Positions 22,145-32,830 of a stretch of DNA of 64,000 bases are shown in pieces. Position 1 is the stretch's first letter. The number at the start of each line of letters is the position of its first letter. The translations under genes were made by a program, and so were the position numbers. The stretch lies in the NCBI GenBank assembly GCA_022606425.2, contig JAHDVF020000240.1:1984001-2048000 (forward strand), in the 5' to 3' direction. Below the pieces are notes generated by a model. That model did not search any database. It was given only the letters and a program-made list of their open reading frames with translations, and had not been told where the DNA came from. This DNA comes from Lepidostoma basale (lineage: Eukaryota > Arthropoda > Insecta > Trichoptera > Lepidostomatidae).

Positions 22145-22335
22145 AATCAAAAAATTGTCAGACGCGGTGGTCGTAAGAAAGGCGGAATGGGGAATGTTAT
22201 ATTACATGAAGCGATCGCTTAACCGAACCAATGACAGGTCATAAGTCCTGTAAACGCCTTGACCACCATATTCTGTTTCCAAAAAACAATTTACATCTTC
22301 GTCTCTATTGAGATAAAATAAATCCTTAAAAACAA
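22145..22335. repeat. FB-J foldback element copy
   Basis: GTCAGACGCGGTGGTCGTAA, GGAATGGGGAATGTT, GCGATCGCTTAACC, then TTGACCACCA and CTTCGTCTCTATTGAGAT. Both arms complement at GGTGGTC/GACCACC. Confidence 0.75.
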
Positions 22336-22539
22336 AGTTTTGTCCATTTCTATAAATAATTAGAAAAAAATGATCTTATTTTATATTTCATAAACCGATA
22401 CTATCGTTGAAAGATGGTGATTAAAGTTACAAAAAATACATCTATTAACGCGATAAAACTTACAATGGTGATTGTTCGCAATATATAAGGATATACGAAA
22501 ATTGTAAACATGACAAAACAAAAGACAGCTGAAGAATGA

Positions 22540-23032
22540 AAACGATTTCTTTTGTCATGAACTTCCCGCCAAAAAACGAATCTCAGAGCTCGAGCAGAAT
22601 CTTCAAAAAATATAACCCATTAAACTTGCCGGATAATTTTCCGGTTGTTTATAAAAAGGTAAAATAACGGTGATAGCGTATGTTTGGCAAGTGAAGATAT
22701 GATAGGGTCACTCTGGTGTGGGGCCGTTCGGTCTGAATAATTTATGCAGTTCCGAGTTCGGTTACGTTGGAGGGAAAACTTATTCTTCTCAATTCATAAT
22801 GCTGTCATTCATAAAGGCCCCGGACAGGAACGGTGACAGATTTATTTCGGTCAGATTGAAATAAATGAGCGCCGCTCGTGACGAGAGTATTTTGCGGGAA
22901 TTTGTCGTCCCGCTTGTGTATTTTGCCGCCCATTTGTCCCGCTTCCCGCCGGACTTCCGCGCCAGGGCCGGCCGGCCATCTTCCCGGACCTCTTAACACT
23001 CGAAATACGGTATCGGTCATTTGACGGCTACA
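22540..23032. other. Unique GC-rich block
   Basis: The most GC-rich non-repeat block of the window (especially 22870-23000). A 71-codon minus frame shows no domain. Could hold a promoter/CpG-rich regulatory element or an exon I do not recognise. Confidence 0.35.
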
Positions 23033-23037
23033 TAACT

Positions 23038-23475
23038 AGCTAACTAACCATCACACCATTTCCCGGGAAGGGTAGGCAGAGAGGATGAATCGCCACAATG
23101 CTCTGTCCTGGCATACCACTCGGGCTTCCTCTACATTCATACATCGTACCATGCACTTTCTTTTCTTCTATAACAGCCGTTGTCGTCCACTGCTGGACAT
23201 ACGCCTCCCCCATACTTCTCCATGTATGACATGTCATACGGGGGGTGGTTGGCATTACAACGCCACGCTTGCCATGCACGCACGTCGATTATTCCGACTT
23301 CGAATGTGACCGTCATTTAGTAATTGATTAATTTGGTCATGCCATGTTTTCTTTGGTCGTCCTCGGCTTCTTTTTCCACTCACGCTGCTTGTTTTTACCA
23401 TTCTACTCTCATCCATTCGTTCCATATGTCCAAACCATCTCAGGGCTTCTTTTTTAATTTTATCCATGATGCAGT
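23038..23475 (-). mobile_element. LINE-A subfamily copy, interrupted
   Basis: Minus strand: tail CTAACTAACCATCACACC, SAYP-like region, then the interruption 23157-23271, then RRACMAS, GRPKKTWHDQINQLLNDG and WFGHMERMDE in a frame 23467-23255. A diverged subfamily relative to the 14 kb copy. Confidence 0.75.
23157..23271 (-). mobile_element. LINE-E-like 3' fragment nested in LINE-A
   Basis: Flanked by the 8-bp duplication CCATGCAC (23149-23156 and 23272-23279). Minus-strand coding end MTCHTWRSMGEAYVQQWT followed by GAAAAGAAAG tail. Confidence 0.75.
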
Positions 23476-23532
23476 CATCTGCCTTTGACGGCTACATCTT
23501 ATCATTTTTCTCATCAAAATGTTGATATTAAC

Positions 23533-23820
23533 AATCTTCTTCTTATTTTTGTCCTGTCACACCTCCGTGGTGCATAGGGCCTCAAGAAACCTTCTCCACC
23601 CGACTCTATCGCATGCCTGATGTCTAACTTCATCCCAAGTGAGGCCTGCTGCCTTAACCTCGTCCTGCAGGGCTCTTCTCCAGGTGGCTCGAGGTCTCCC
23701 TCGCTTTCTCTTTCTCTCCATAGGGGACCAGTCTAGTGCGCCCTGAGCGATGCAGGCTGGGTTCCGTCTCATAGTGTGACCGATCCACTGCCATTTGCGT
23801 CTAGCGACTTGTTGACTGAC
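23533..23820 (-). mobile_element. LINE 3'-end fragment (RTE-like)
   Basis: Minus frame 23772-23557: MRRNPACIAQGALDW, then KRGRPRATWRRALQDEVK, TWDEVRHQACDRVGWRRFLE, LCTTEV, ending in a GAA-rich tail at 23533. The GRPxxTWRR, then DRxxWRRFxxALC layout is the C-terminus of RTE-like ORF2. Confidence 0.7.
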
Positions 23821-23999
23821 ATCAACAATAAATTATCTTATTTATTGTTTCTTGAATTTTGAAGTAAAACCCCCACCATTTTTGTCTTAATTTCGACATT
23901 ACAAGAAAAACTGAAAGAAGTCATTAACAAAAAAAGATTTTTATCACGAATTTCCATTGAAATTTCAGTAAAATTGGATAATCGTTACACGACATGTTA

Positions 24000-24100
24000 A
24001 AAAAAATAATCCCAAATGAAAATGCTCGTTTTATAGAAGTTTTATATTTAAAATGTTTTATAGAAGTGACATGTTTTGCTTGCTAAGGCATCACAGTTAG
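24000..24100. repeat. HP-E left arm
   Basis: GTGACATGTTTTGCTTGCTAAGGCATCA part; the right arm may be the sequence after the SINE at 24395-24590. Confidence 0.55.
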
Positions 24101-24117
24101 TAGAATCAAACGCAGAT

Positions 24118-24376
24118 TTATACGACCTTCGTGGCCGAGTGGTAAGTGCTTTGACTGCCACCCCGAAGGTCCCGGGTTCGATTTCCAGCGATAGCAGTAT
24201 GTAGTCACACTGTCTTTGGTCTGGTGCTAATTCAAGTGACAATAAAATGGCGATAGATAAGCAACCTATCACGTGTGATGAGAATCAAAACGATAGCTAT
24301 ACCCTTTACATTGATTTGGTAATGTAATGATGTAAAGAGCGATTCAACAAAATAATAATAATAATAATAATAATAT
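24118..24376 (+). mobile_element. SINE-T, near full length
   Basis: tRNA-like head: A box TGGCCGAGTGG (about 24132), B box GGTTCGATTTCC (24174-24185). The body has ACACTGTCTTTGGTCTGGTG, CAATAAAATGGCGATAGAT and CCCTTTACATTGATTTGG, and the tail is (AAT)n at 24350-24376. Pol III-type SINE by its boxes. Confidence 0.85.
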
Positions 24377-24389
24377 TCATAATATATGT

Positions 24390-24580
24390 AAAACTTTATA
24401 TTTAATAATTTATTTGAATGAGGACGTATGTTTTTTAGAATTTTAATTGAATTTTTGAGAAAGCATGCCTTGCTATTTTAACTTATAATACCTTAGCAAG
24501 CTAAAACACGTACGAGTACATCTTAAGAAAACTCGTACATCTTAAGAAAATATACGCTTTCATTATTCAAAAAAACAATG
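24390..24580. repeat. HP-E foldback, degraded
   Basis: GAATGAGGACGTATG, then CATGCCTTGC and, on the other side, CCTTAGCAAGC and TAAAACACGTACG with a tandem copy of a TCTTAAGAAAACTCGTACA-type segment. Confidence 0.5.
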
Positions 24581-24779
24581 AATAGAATTGTGGTTTGTGA
24601 GAAAAATTTAAATAAATAGCCAGCATTTAAGTAATGTTTGATTAATGGAAATAATTTCGTATTTAGTTGATTGTATCTATAATGCATGCATTTAAAAATT
24701 TATACTTTTTATCACGAATAAAAAAACGATACTATTCAAATTAACTGAATAATAAGATCATACTCGTATTAGAAGTATG

Positions 24780-25140
24780 GAGGTCTTTTGACCGCTCGCC
24801 GTCTTTTTTATAAATGAATCATGGAAATTGTTGTAGCAAGTTGTAGTGTTAATAATAAATGCGCACGCGGGATGGATATTGTCCCCGTGATGGATGGACG
24901 CCGCACGTTTATTGTCTTGATGGCTGCGAGTCTCGCAACTGCCCTCTCTGGAGAGACAAAATCATAATAAATATTATTTCCGTTACATTTACATCATCGC
25001 CACGACTGATAAGAGATCGTAAAATAAATGACGCGGAAATTACAAAACGACAGTTTTTATACTTTAAAAGACCATTTTTTAACTTACCTAAGTACTTTGT
25101 GACGTCATCATCCACGTTGACTGAATAACACAATGATTTT
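24780..25140. other. Unique block
   Basis: Non-repetitive, CpG-containing at 24850-24960; carries a full TGACGTCA palindrome at 25100-25107. Frames on both strands show no domain. Confidence 0.35.
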
Positions 25141-25299
25141 TAGATCTTCAGTAGAATAACACTACCTATATTTTTTAAATAATCTGAAAAATATTGAAAT
25201 ACTGAAATTATTAAAAATCGAAAATAACAGATTATGTAATTCATAAAATAGTATGAAGTTTTTTTTCTTCTAACATTTTCTCAGTCACGCTTCGCTTTA

Positions 25300-25480
25300 A
25301 ACATTAAAAACATTTTTAATTTTTACATAACATAAAATAATTAATGGAATGAAATGTTTGATCTCGCTAAAGCATTATCAAATAATTTATTATATTTCGC
25401 CTTAGCATTCCCAAAGACTATTATAAATCTTCTAGAAAACAGACGTTTTCCTTAATATAAAAATTAAATAATACGTTTCA
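25300..25480. repeat. HP-E foldback
   Basis: TGGAATGAAATGTTTGATCTCGC, AAAGCATTATCAAAT, then CTTAGCATTCCCA and CTTCTAGAAAACAGACG. Confidence 0.55.
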
Positions 25481-26050
25481 CATCATCTTTTAAAAAACAA
25501 TAAATCGATCTATTTTGTATTTTAAACACAAAATTGGTTAATTTTAGTTTATCATTTAGGGTTTGCCAGTTATCAACACAGTTATTTCCAAAGGTCATTC
25601 ACCGGGAAAATATTGAACATTATTATTTAGGTTTATGCCGAATTTAATGGCCACGAACAGAAAATAAAAAAAATCCATAAAGATTCAAAGAATTCTTCTA
25701 TAACCCGCTGCCCTATTGACCGAATGATAGGTGGGTGACCCAAAAGAAACTAGCGTTTTATTAAAAAAACAAAAAGGATTAATATTAATAAAGAAATATT
25801 ATGATTGGTATCAGATCTTTACATTTTTTAAAATAAACCGGAATTCAAATAATTTAATACGGAATAAAATACGTTTTTGACTTCTACACATTCCTTTTTT
25901 TCTTCGTGTGTATGTAATAAGCGAAAAATAACAACATATAAAAAATACAGCAACTATTAAATCAATAAAATTCTTACTCATCACTACATCGGATAATATA
26001 TCTTTACATCGCGAGGATGTTAAAAACCATAGGTAAGTTGGAATTAATTA
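25481..26050. other. AT-rich spacer
   Basis: Nothing recognised. Confidence 0.4.
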
Positions 26051-26051
26051 A

Positions 26052-26558
26052 TTTAGTAATTACATGTATGGAAGCGAAGCATGGAACTGGCAAAAGGAGA
26101 ATGAAAGTAGAATAAATACAGTAGAAATGAGATCTCTTGAGAAATGTGCGGATACTCTGTGTATGGTATGATAGAGTGTCGAATGAAAATATAAGAAGAG
26201 AATGCGGTGCGAATGATGGTGTCATGAACAAAATAATGAAAGGATCATTAAGATGGTTTGGACATATGGAAAGAATGAATGAAGAAAGAATGGTAAAAAA
26301 ATTATATGTCAATGATGTAAATGGAACCAGAAATAGAGGAAGACCGAGGAAAACGTGGCACGATCAAAGAAATCAAATATTGAATGTCGGCCATGTGAGG
26401 AGTCAGAGAAATCGACGCGACCGCGCATGACACGATGTATGAATGTTGAGGAATCGAGAGAAATATGCCAGGAAAGAAAAGTGTGGCAGTCCATTCTTTC
26501 TGCCTACCCCTTCGGGGAGACGGCGTGATGGTTAGTTAGTTAGTTTAGTAACTACATG
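26052..26558 (+). pseudogene. LINE-A insertion with target-site duplication
   Basis: Insert 26067-26543 flanked by a 15-bp duplication (TTTAGTAATTACATG at 26052-26066; TTTAGTAACTACATG at 26544-26558, one mismatch). ORF2 C-terminus: EAWNWQKENESRIN, WFGHMERM, GRPRKTWHDQ. It is broken by frameshifts near 26130 and near 26418, where RRACMTR becomes RRDRA. (GTTA)n tail at 26528-26543. Confidence 0.85.
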
Positions 26559-26559
26559 A

Positions 26560-26870
26560 AAATACGAGTATAAAAGTGCAAATGGTTTGATTTGATAAAA
26601 ATAACGATTATTTAATAACCTGTCTGCTAATTAAAGCCGTATAATTAATTTACCAAGTCTCTAAGAAACATTAATTATGATTAAAAACAAAGAACAGTGT
26701 TTTGATTAACGAAGTGAAAAAAAACACGATAATTTATACGGTTTAAATTTGATAAACAAAACATCTTTTACAATTTTAATTATGCTTATTGACTAATAAC
26801 TAATAACTCACGCCGCTTACATTTTATTTTTTGGGTTAGAAAATGTAATTTGTCGTAATTGGCGTCTGAT
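26560..26870. other. AT-rich spacer
   Basis: Nothing recognised. Confidence 0.4.
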
Positions 26871-27015
26871 AGAATCAGCATGTTTTAACCACCCTGTGCA
26901 CACAGCATTTCTTCCACCGACCCCATGGAATTCCAACGAAATTCTTCAGGTCCGGACTGGGTCACGCACGTGGGCAGTAGAAGGGGAAGGGTCTACCGGA
27001 AATGCAAATTATCCA
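26871..27015. other. Unique GC-richer block
   Basis: Non-repetitive; the 66-codon frame from 26925 has no known domain. Confidence 0.3.
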
Positions 27016-27635
27016 CTCTTATTGTACTTATGAAAAATGAGGACATTTTTATTAACATCCCCTCACTCCGTCCAGAATACAAAAATGCATTAAAATGGTC
27101 AAACCTACTGATCATTATTTTTTAATTTTAACTCACATTGAGTTTACAAACAGAAAATGTAATATATTTTTTTTAATAATTAAAAGCATTTCGTTTGTAA
27201 TATTTTTTTTTCCTTTAGGTTTTATGTAATCAAAATATTTTGTTAAACCTAATGCTTTAACACTGTGGAATTTCATGATGAATACTAATAACACTGGAAA
27301 TTATTAATTAAACTGAAGAAATTATACGTTTTTTTTCTACTTACATTTCATTTTTCTCGATATGTATTGGAGGTTTAATCTTGGAGTTTAATCTCTTTTA
27401 ATCTAGGTTTTAAATAACATTTTAAACGTAATTTAAAACCAAAGGACAACGTTTGATGATTAAAATTTGACAGAGAATTAGGTTCATAATTATGTTTTTG
27501 TGAGAGTTTTTTGAGTGAATGGGTGAAAACTATTGATTTAGCAAAGGCTTGTTTATACTTATTTTGTTAAAACATTATCAAAACTGTTAACACATTTTAA
27601 AATGAAAAAATTTACCATTTGTTTTTATTAAAATT
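27016..27635. other. AT-rich spacer with decayed HP-B-like piece
   Basis: TTTCTCGATATGTATTGGAGG near 27350-27375 resembles a decayed HP-B end. Otherwise nothing recognised. Confidence 0.4.
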
Positions 27636-27639
27636 GTTT

Positions 27640-27915
27640 AATAACTGTTAATGCAAAAACTTTGTTTTATATCAAAATTGTATTTATTTTACGACAGCTG
27701 TTTCATTAACCAATGTTGACATCATCAGGTGTTACAAAAATATGAAAAAAAAAATACATTTGATATATTTTTGTAACACCTGATGATGTCAACATTGGTT
27801 GATGAAACAGCTGTCGTAAAATAAATACAATTTTGATATAAAACAAAGTTTTTGCATTAACAGTTATAAAAATGTTAAAATATCCTAGTGTTTCGTCCAA
27901 AAGAATGGACTATTT
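27640..27915. repeat. HP-A foldback, the most symmetrical copy
   Basis: Arms 27646-27728 and 27779-27865 are near-perfect complements. Motif in both arms (minus 27692-27728; plus 27780-27816): CTGATGA, T, GTCAAC ATTG GTTGAT, GAAACAGCTGTC. Ends with TCCTAGTGTTTCGTCCAAAA, the shared HP-A terminus. Confidence 0.8.
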
Positions 27916-28600
27916 AAAATTGTTTAAGGTTATTCAAAAATTGACCTGTTTAATTATTAAAACAAATTATAATTTTCTAGTTACAGGTATACGCGATAGG
28001 AATCTGAAATATTTCTCCAACATCGCGATGGTTGAATTGTAAAAGGGAGTTTCATAGAAGAATGCTTTTATTATCTCTTCTATTGTATGTTCATGATGTC
28101 ATCCTTCTCTTTCAACATCAGCCATAAAAAGACGAAAACGCAGAGATAATCTGGAAGGAAATACTTTACTTTGTGGAAAACAACATATTGTAAATTTATA
28201 TTGACATAAAATAAATTATCATTAGATGGTTCGGAGATACAGTCCACATTTAGATGTAACTATAAAATAAACATGTATTTGAAAAATTTCTTGAAAATTT
28301 ATAATGGAATTTTACTGTGTTAAATAGTTAGGCTTAAAAATATGTATGAATATAAATTTGTTAGTTTATTAAAAGCGTAAAAAAACGGTAACTTTTATTT
28401 ATTTACCGATGATGAAAGGTGATTAAATAATGATTTGTATATTTTGGAAGATATTCTCGTTTTAAAGTCTGTGTAATTGATATTTTCTGAATGTTTAAAA
28501 ATTATGGTATATTTAAATAATCCTTTTTGTCCAATACTGAGTTGTCTACTCATGAAAATTTATTTTAAGGTATGTTGTACATTTATTAACTTCTTCCTCT
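27916..28600. other. AT-rich spacer
   Basis: Nothing recognised. Confidence 0.4.
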
Positions 28601-28605
28601 TTTAA

Positions 28606-28957
28606 TTTATATTTATATTTATATTTATTTATATTTATATTTATATTTATTTATATTTATTTATTTATATATAATATTATACACAAATGAGACATTACAA
28701 ACGATAAAACATTTAGGCGACTCATTTGGACACAAAACAGTATTACAAAGATAAAATAAAACAAAACAACATGAGACCAAAAAAATCATACATATCAGAA
28801 GGAATCCAAATATGTCGACGTCAGTGAGGCAGTACCTACTCTTTCCAGAATTTGCAATATTTTTTTATGAATACTGCCTCACTGACATTGAAAATGTCCA
28901 AATCCGAGATGATTAGATTCAGCGTCCGAATTGCTCTTCCTTCTGTGGATCTGTTTT
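28606..28957 (-). mobile_element. LINE-C-like 3' fragment with (TTTATA)n tail
   Basis: Tail tract of TTTATA/TTTA units at 28606-28670. Minus coding end reads GRAIRTLNLIISDLDIFNVSE, a diverged version of the LINE-C tail. It also contains a short inverted repeat, AGTGAGGCAGTA and TACTGCCTCACT, at 28824-28880. Confidence 0.6.
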
Positions 28958-29232
28958 TATGGCGTCGAGGTCTCCTGGGACACAGATCTCCAACTGTTTC
29001 GCCATCTCTTCGCAGGTCTTCCGGGTTGGCGAGTTCCCATTGGCACATTGTTTGCGGCTGCTTGGGGGAGTCTATCGTCGCTCATTCGTTCTACGTGGTC
29101 GCGTCAGAAGCGTCTTCTTTCCCTTCCCCATCTGACAATATCTTCGGTATCGCAGGTCTCACGTATTACTGTGTTTCTGATTCTGTCCCTCAGTGTTTTG
29201 CCCAGAATAGCGCGGAGTGTCTTCATCATTAA
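28958..29232 (-). mobile_element. LINE-D C-terminal fragment
   Basis: Minus strand conceptual reading: MKTLRAILGKTLRDRIRNTV, RETCDTEDIVRWGRERRRFW, HVERMSDDRLP, GRPAKRWRNSW. Long open stretch, so relatively well kept. Directly abuts LINE-C-like sequence; the 70-codon minus frame over the junction is an out-of-frame product. Confidence 0.75.
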
Positions 29233-29740
29233 ATATTGTAAATAAATAAAAACATTTTATTTCATCTATCCTTTCGAAATATTTTGTTAAGTTGACAATT
29301 GAAATATTGATGTACTAAAAACGTTAATTTAAAAAAATATCTATTTGGTTTGTTTTGCTTGCCTTCGTTAATGTGTGATTTAAAAAAAATACAATATAAT
29401 ATATTTTATGTCATTTTGGTTGCTTAGTATCCATGCTCCTGTCTATCAAACACAAAATACATTTGGGATAATTTTTCATAAATTCTTTAGTGTAAGAGAA
29501 ATCTTTCTATTGTAGTAGCAACGAACAACTGAATTATATTTTGTTTTGTTTAATATGAGAACATTGAAAGACATATATTTATGTCATAGAAACACGGTTT
29601 GGGCAACGTTTCAAACAATACTATTCGCTTCGTTACTCTTGTAACAAATGTTTTCATTAATTATAACCTCAGATATTACTAATTCATAGATATTCATCCA
29701 CTCTATTTTTTTTATTCATCACTCCTTACTTCACTCCTTC
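29233..29740. other. AT-rich spacer
   Basis: Nothing recognised. Confidence 0.4.
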
Positions 29741-29744
29741 TTTA

Positions 29745-29805
29745 CATTAAATCAAATCAAATCAGTTAATTTTTGGTAAAAGGCATTACAAAAATATTTA
29801 TATTT
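29745..29805 (-). mobile_element. LINE-C tail remnant
   Basis: Repeated AATCA units then GGCATTACA, as at the start of the 17.4 and 34.7 kb copies; only the extreme 3' end. Confidence 0.4.
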
Positions 29806-29834
29806 ATGGTGTCTTGACCAATGATGTAGAACTC

Positions 29835-30020
29835 GAAATTAAATATCTAATTTGAATGGAAACGTTCGTGTTCTAGGAGTTTTATTATATTTTAGTTGAA
29901 TTGGCATATTTCGCTCTTCTAAGGCATTTGATAATGCCTTAGAAGGACGAAACGTGTCATTCTATCTAAAATATAATAAAACTCCAAGGAAACAGGCGTT
30001 CATTCATATTAATTAACATA
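29835..30020. repeat. HP-E foldback
   Basis: Arms GGAAACGTTCGTGTTCTAGGAG / complement. Inner motif TTGATAAT, GCCTTAGAAGGAC, GAAACGTGTCATTC on the plus strand (29929-29963). Confidence 0.7.
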
Positions 30021-30087
30021 TGTTACAAACAGTTTGTGGAAATTATTTGAGAACAGGAAAACACCATGAGCTCAAGAGAAATCTAAG

Positions 30088-30178
30088 ACAAGAGTATTTG
30101 TCTTCTCAAAGTACTTCCACTACCATGAAACACGTCGCTCTCCGAGGATATGGTGTTCAGCAGTCTTTCCACCATTAA
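30088..30178 (-). mobile_element. LINE-C fragment
   Basis: CTACCATGAAACACGTCGCT, then CTCCGAGGATATGGTGTTCAG, matches the EIDVFH-coding part of LINE-C. Confidence 0.5.
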
Positions 30179-30236
30179 CAGTAAAATCATATTTTCAAAA
30201 TATCGTAAATAATAATTTCGTTGGCCCAGCATATTA

Positions 30237-30482
30237 ACTATTTAACTAATCATCGCACTGTTTTCTAGAGGGATAGGCAGAGACGATGGATTGCTACACT
30301 GTTCTATCCTGACAAACTTCTAGAAATTCATATATCGTAACGAGCATGATCGACATCGCATGACTTCGAACGTAGCCGCGTTTAAGTGATTGATTACCTC
30401 TCATCCATTATTGCCATATGTCTAAACCTACTAAGCGACCCTTTTTTTAATTTTATTTAGAACACATTCATCTGCGTTACAT
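30237..30482 (-). mobile_element. LINE-A subfamily fragment
   Basis: TTTAACTAATCATCGCACTG tail start, then GGGATAGGCAGAGACGATGG and decayed coding sequence, similar to the 23.0 kb copy. Interrupted at its 5' side by the next element. Confidence 0.6.
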
Positions 30483-30936
30483 GAGGATGGATCAATTGAA
30501 GCGGACATAACCAACCAAACATTATGTGGATGGAATAAATGGTGAACGCTGATTGGAATTCTGCGTGATCCGAAAATGCCAATAACGACAAAGGGCAAGA
30601 TTTATAAAACAGCTGTATGACCGGCATTACTATACAGATGTGAAGTATGGGCAGCTAAAACGATATATGAACAAAAACTCCATACAACAGAAACGCGTCG
30701 GGAGGAGTCACATTGGAAGATAAGGTGCGCAACGAATCACGTGATGAGGAGACCTCACGACCATGTCGTGAAAAAGTGTCTTTCCGTGACTAGTAGGAGA
30801 GAGAGAGTAAGACCTCAAACCACATGGCTGAAGAATGTACATAGGGACATGAAGGCACTAGGCCTTTAGGAGGAAGCTGCTTACGAAAGAAATACCTGGC
30901 GCCAAACGGGAAGAGTTGAGGGGAAAGAAGAAGAAG
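30483..30936 (+). pseudogene. RTE-like LINE C-terminal fragment with 17-bp target duplication
   Basis: Flanked by ATTCATCTGCGTTACAT (30466-30482) and ATTCATCTGGGTTACAT (30937-30953). Coding remnants: KMPITTKGKIYKTAV, PALLYRCEVWAAK, a VRPQTTWLKNVHRDMKALG block (about 30810-30865), AYERNTWRQ. GAA tail at 30925-30936. Stops in frame. Confidence 0.75.
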
Positions 30937-30953
30937 ATTCATCTGGGTTACAT

Positions 30954-31690
30954 TCCTTCCTTAAATCATGGTTCTGTATTCTGTCATACATTGTTTTTCT
31001 TCACATTCTTAACTCTAATTGGTTATCGACAATAAAGGAACTTTATTACATGTTATGCGCGTTAAAAATTAAAGAATAAGCGGATTACCAACATTCTAGG
31101 GTTATAAAACGGTGACTAGTATTCTTATTTTTGTGAGATATACCGTTTAAATTCTAGTTTAGTGACATAGTTTTTTGAGAATCGTATGTGTTTTTTTTAA
31201 TGGCAACATCGAATGATGCATTAAATTATCATTAGGTTCATGTTAAACCACATTATTAAGGGTAAGTCTTGCCGCTCTCGTCCGCAGAATCCGAGATTAG
31301 AGGTCAACCATTATAAATCTACCCTACAGCATCAAGTTGCTGTAGCACCAAGAGATTATCTTGATAAATAGCCGACTGCACTACAGAGGCACAAAAAATG
31401 CAAGTAAAGTCTTTTATTTATAGTCTCATTAAAATAACAAGCTGAGGTTCTAATAAAATAACAACAATTAAGATGTAACCGGAAAAGTTCTTAAGTTAGA
31501 AATATTAAGAAGATTATCTATTTGAGAGAATTTTTATTGAATCAGAAAGTGTTTATTTTATTATTATTAATTTTTTTTATTGATTTAAAGACTTTTGAAT
31601 CAGAAAAAAATATTGAAAGCATATTTCGGTCTGATTTGATTAATGTTTGAATATTTTTATTTTTCATAATTAGATCATAGTTTTATACTA
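30954..31690. other. Spacer with a short GC-richer segment
   Basis: 31265-31400 is moderately GC-rich and non-repetitive. No gene recognised. Confidence 0.35.
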
Positions 31691-31704
31691 TATGATTAAT
31701 AAGG

Positions 31705-32075
31705 GGATATTTCGAGAACTCAGCCGTGCTGGAAGATGTTGGTCTTTTTGTCCCTGATAGATATCTCCGACAGCGACAGCACATTCTGTTTTACCTACCT
31801 GCCACCAGAACCAATCTGCCTCTGGTGACACTGGTGGGAATAGCAATAAGTCTGCTGAACGCGGTCTCCTCAGAGATCGACGTCTTTCATATTAGTGAAG
31901 GTACGTCCAGGAGACAAATGCTCTCGACTTTAGAGAGTATCTTGTCTGCCTAATGCGTTCTTGGTATTATGTAGTATGTATATAATATTAAACCTGTATT
32001 CAATAGATGCCTTGAACATTTTTGCTGTTTGTAATGTCTTTTGATTAAATAAACTGATTGGATTTGATTGATAAT
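31705..32075 (+). mobile_element. LINE-C 3' region with tail
   Basis: Frame 31726-31953 reads LVTLVGIAISLLNAVSSEID, then VFHISEGTSRRQ. A 3' UTR with ATAGATGCCTTGAACATT and a TTTGATT-repeat tail ends at about 32070. Confidence 0.7.
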
Positions 32076-32400
32076 CTTAAGTTATTTATGTAAAATTTAC
32101 TGAATAGAAATATTGGTATTAGAGTTGTCTATATTGTTGTTAAAAAGCTATTTTAAGATACATATAATAAACACAAATAACTAATTTTCTTTATCACATG
32201 CGATAAAGAAAATTAGCTTCTTACTTTACTAGAGTAAAAAGTTCGAAAGTTCTATTGGAGTAATTAAAAAAAAACTCGATCGTAAACTTGTACCATTAGA
32301 AATAATGTTTATAGTGTTACAAGATCATAGTCTCGATTACGGTACAATAATGTTTTGTGTATGTTATTTTGGTGACAAACTCAAAATAGTTTTATTGTTT
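32076..32400. other. AT-rich spacer
   Basis: Contains a small hairpin, TAATTTTCTTTATC and GATAAAGAAAATTA, at 32180-32213. Directly upstream of the exon-like segment; would be intron if that is real. Confidence 0.4.
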
Positions 32401-32408
32401 CTTTCCAG

Positions 32409-32451
32409 ATATTCGGACGGCGAATTTCTCCCTGCCGAGACTTGCGTGAAG
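32409..32451 (+). CDS. Candidate internal exon of a host gene (43 nt)
   Basis: The only segment that looks like host-gene coding sequence. A pyrimidine-rich tract ends in TTGTTTCTTTCCAG directly before it, and a strong donor GTAAGT follows it (32452-32457). The segment is GC-richer than both flanks. In the frame that ends on a codon boundary it encodes YSDGEFLPAETCVK after one base of a split codon. The Y-x-x-G-E-x-x-x-P-x-x-x-C spacing is reminiscent of a von Willebrand factor C-type domain, but 14 residues cannot prove it. No neighbouring exon was found within the window, consistent with very long introns. Alternative: chance splice-like sequence. Confidence 0.45.
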
Positions 32452-32689
32452 GTAAGTCATTTATTTGATATTTTTATTACGAGCCGTATTTGAGCTTTCG
32501 TTCTCGAGTCTCACGTAAAAACGTGTAGAATTCGTATAAATGTTCAAGTTTGATAAGTTATTGCCGAACTTCAAACGTGATGGGATTTGTACATTCCTAA
32601 ATTATATGCAAACATTACAATATGCTTGAATCTATTTAGCAATCATTGACCCTTAAGTACTAGTATTTTGAAAACTATTTTTTTACAAT

Positions 32690-32830
32690 CGGGTGGTGGT
32701 CTAGGGGATAGAACGCTTGGCTCCTGATCCAGGGGACTTGGGTTCAAGCCTGGACACGACCAGATTCCTTCTTCATAATAATGAGCTATTTTCTGCTCAC
32801 ATTGAAGATTGTAATAATAAATTCTAATAT
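32690..32830 (+). mobile_element. tRNA-like SINE or tRNA pseudogene
   Basis: A box TGGTCTAGGGG (32699-32709) and B box GGTTCAAGCC (about 32750-32759) at tRNA-like spacing. The T stem pairs poorly and the acceptor ends do not match, so it is not a working tRNA. Unlike SINE-T in sequence. Confidence 0.45.

Noticed and set aside
24118..24200. tRNA gene
   Set aside because: Good A and B boxes, but it continues into a SINE body and (AAT)n tail, and the same head recurs in other copies.
28852..29245. 126- and 104-codon plus-strand frames
   Set aside because: Antisense shadows of the well-kept LINE-D fragment on the minus strand.
32690..32765. Functional tRNA gene
   Set aside because: Boxes present but T stem and acceptor do not pair well; treated as tRNA-like SINE or pseudogene.
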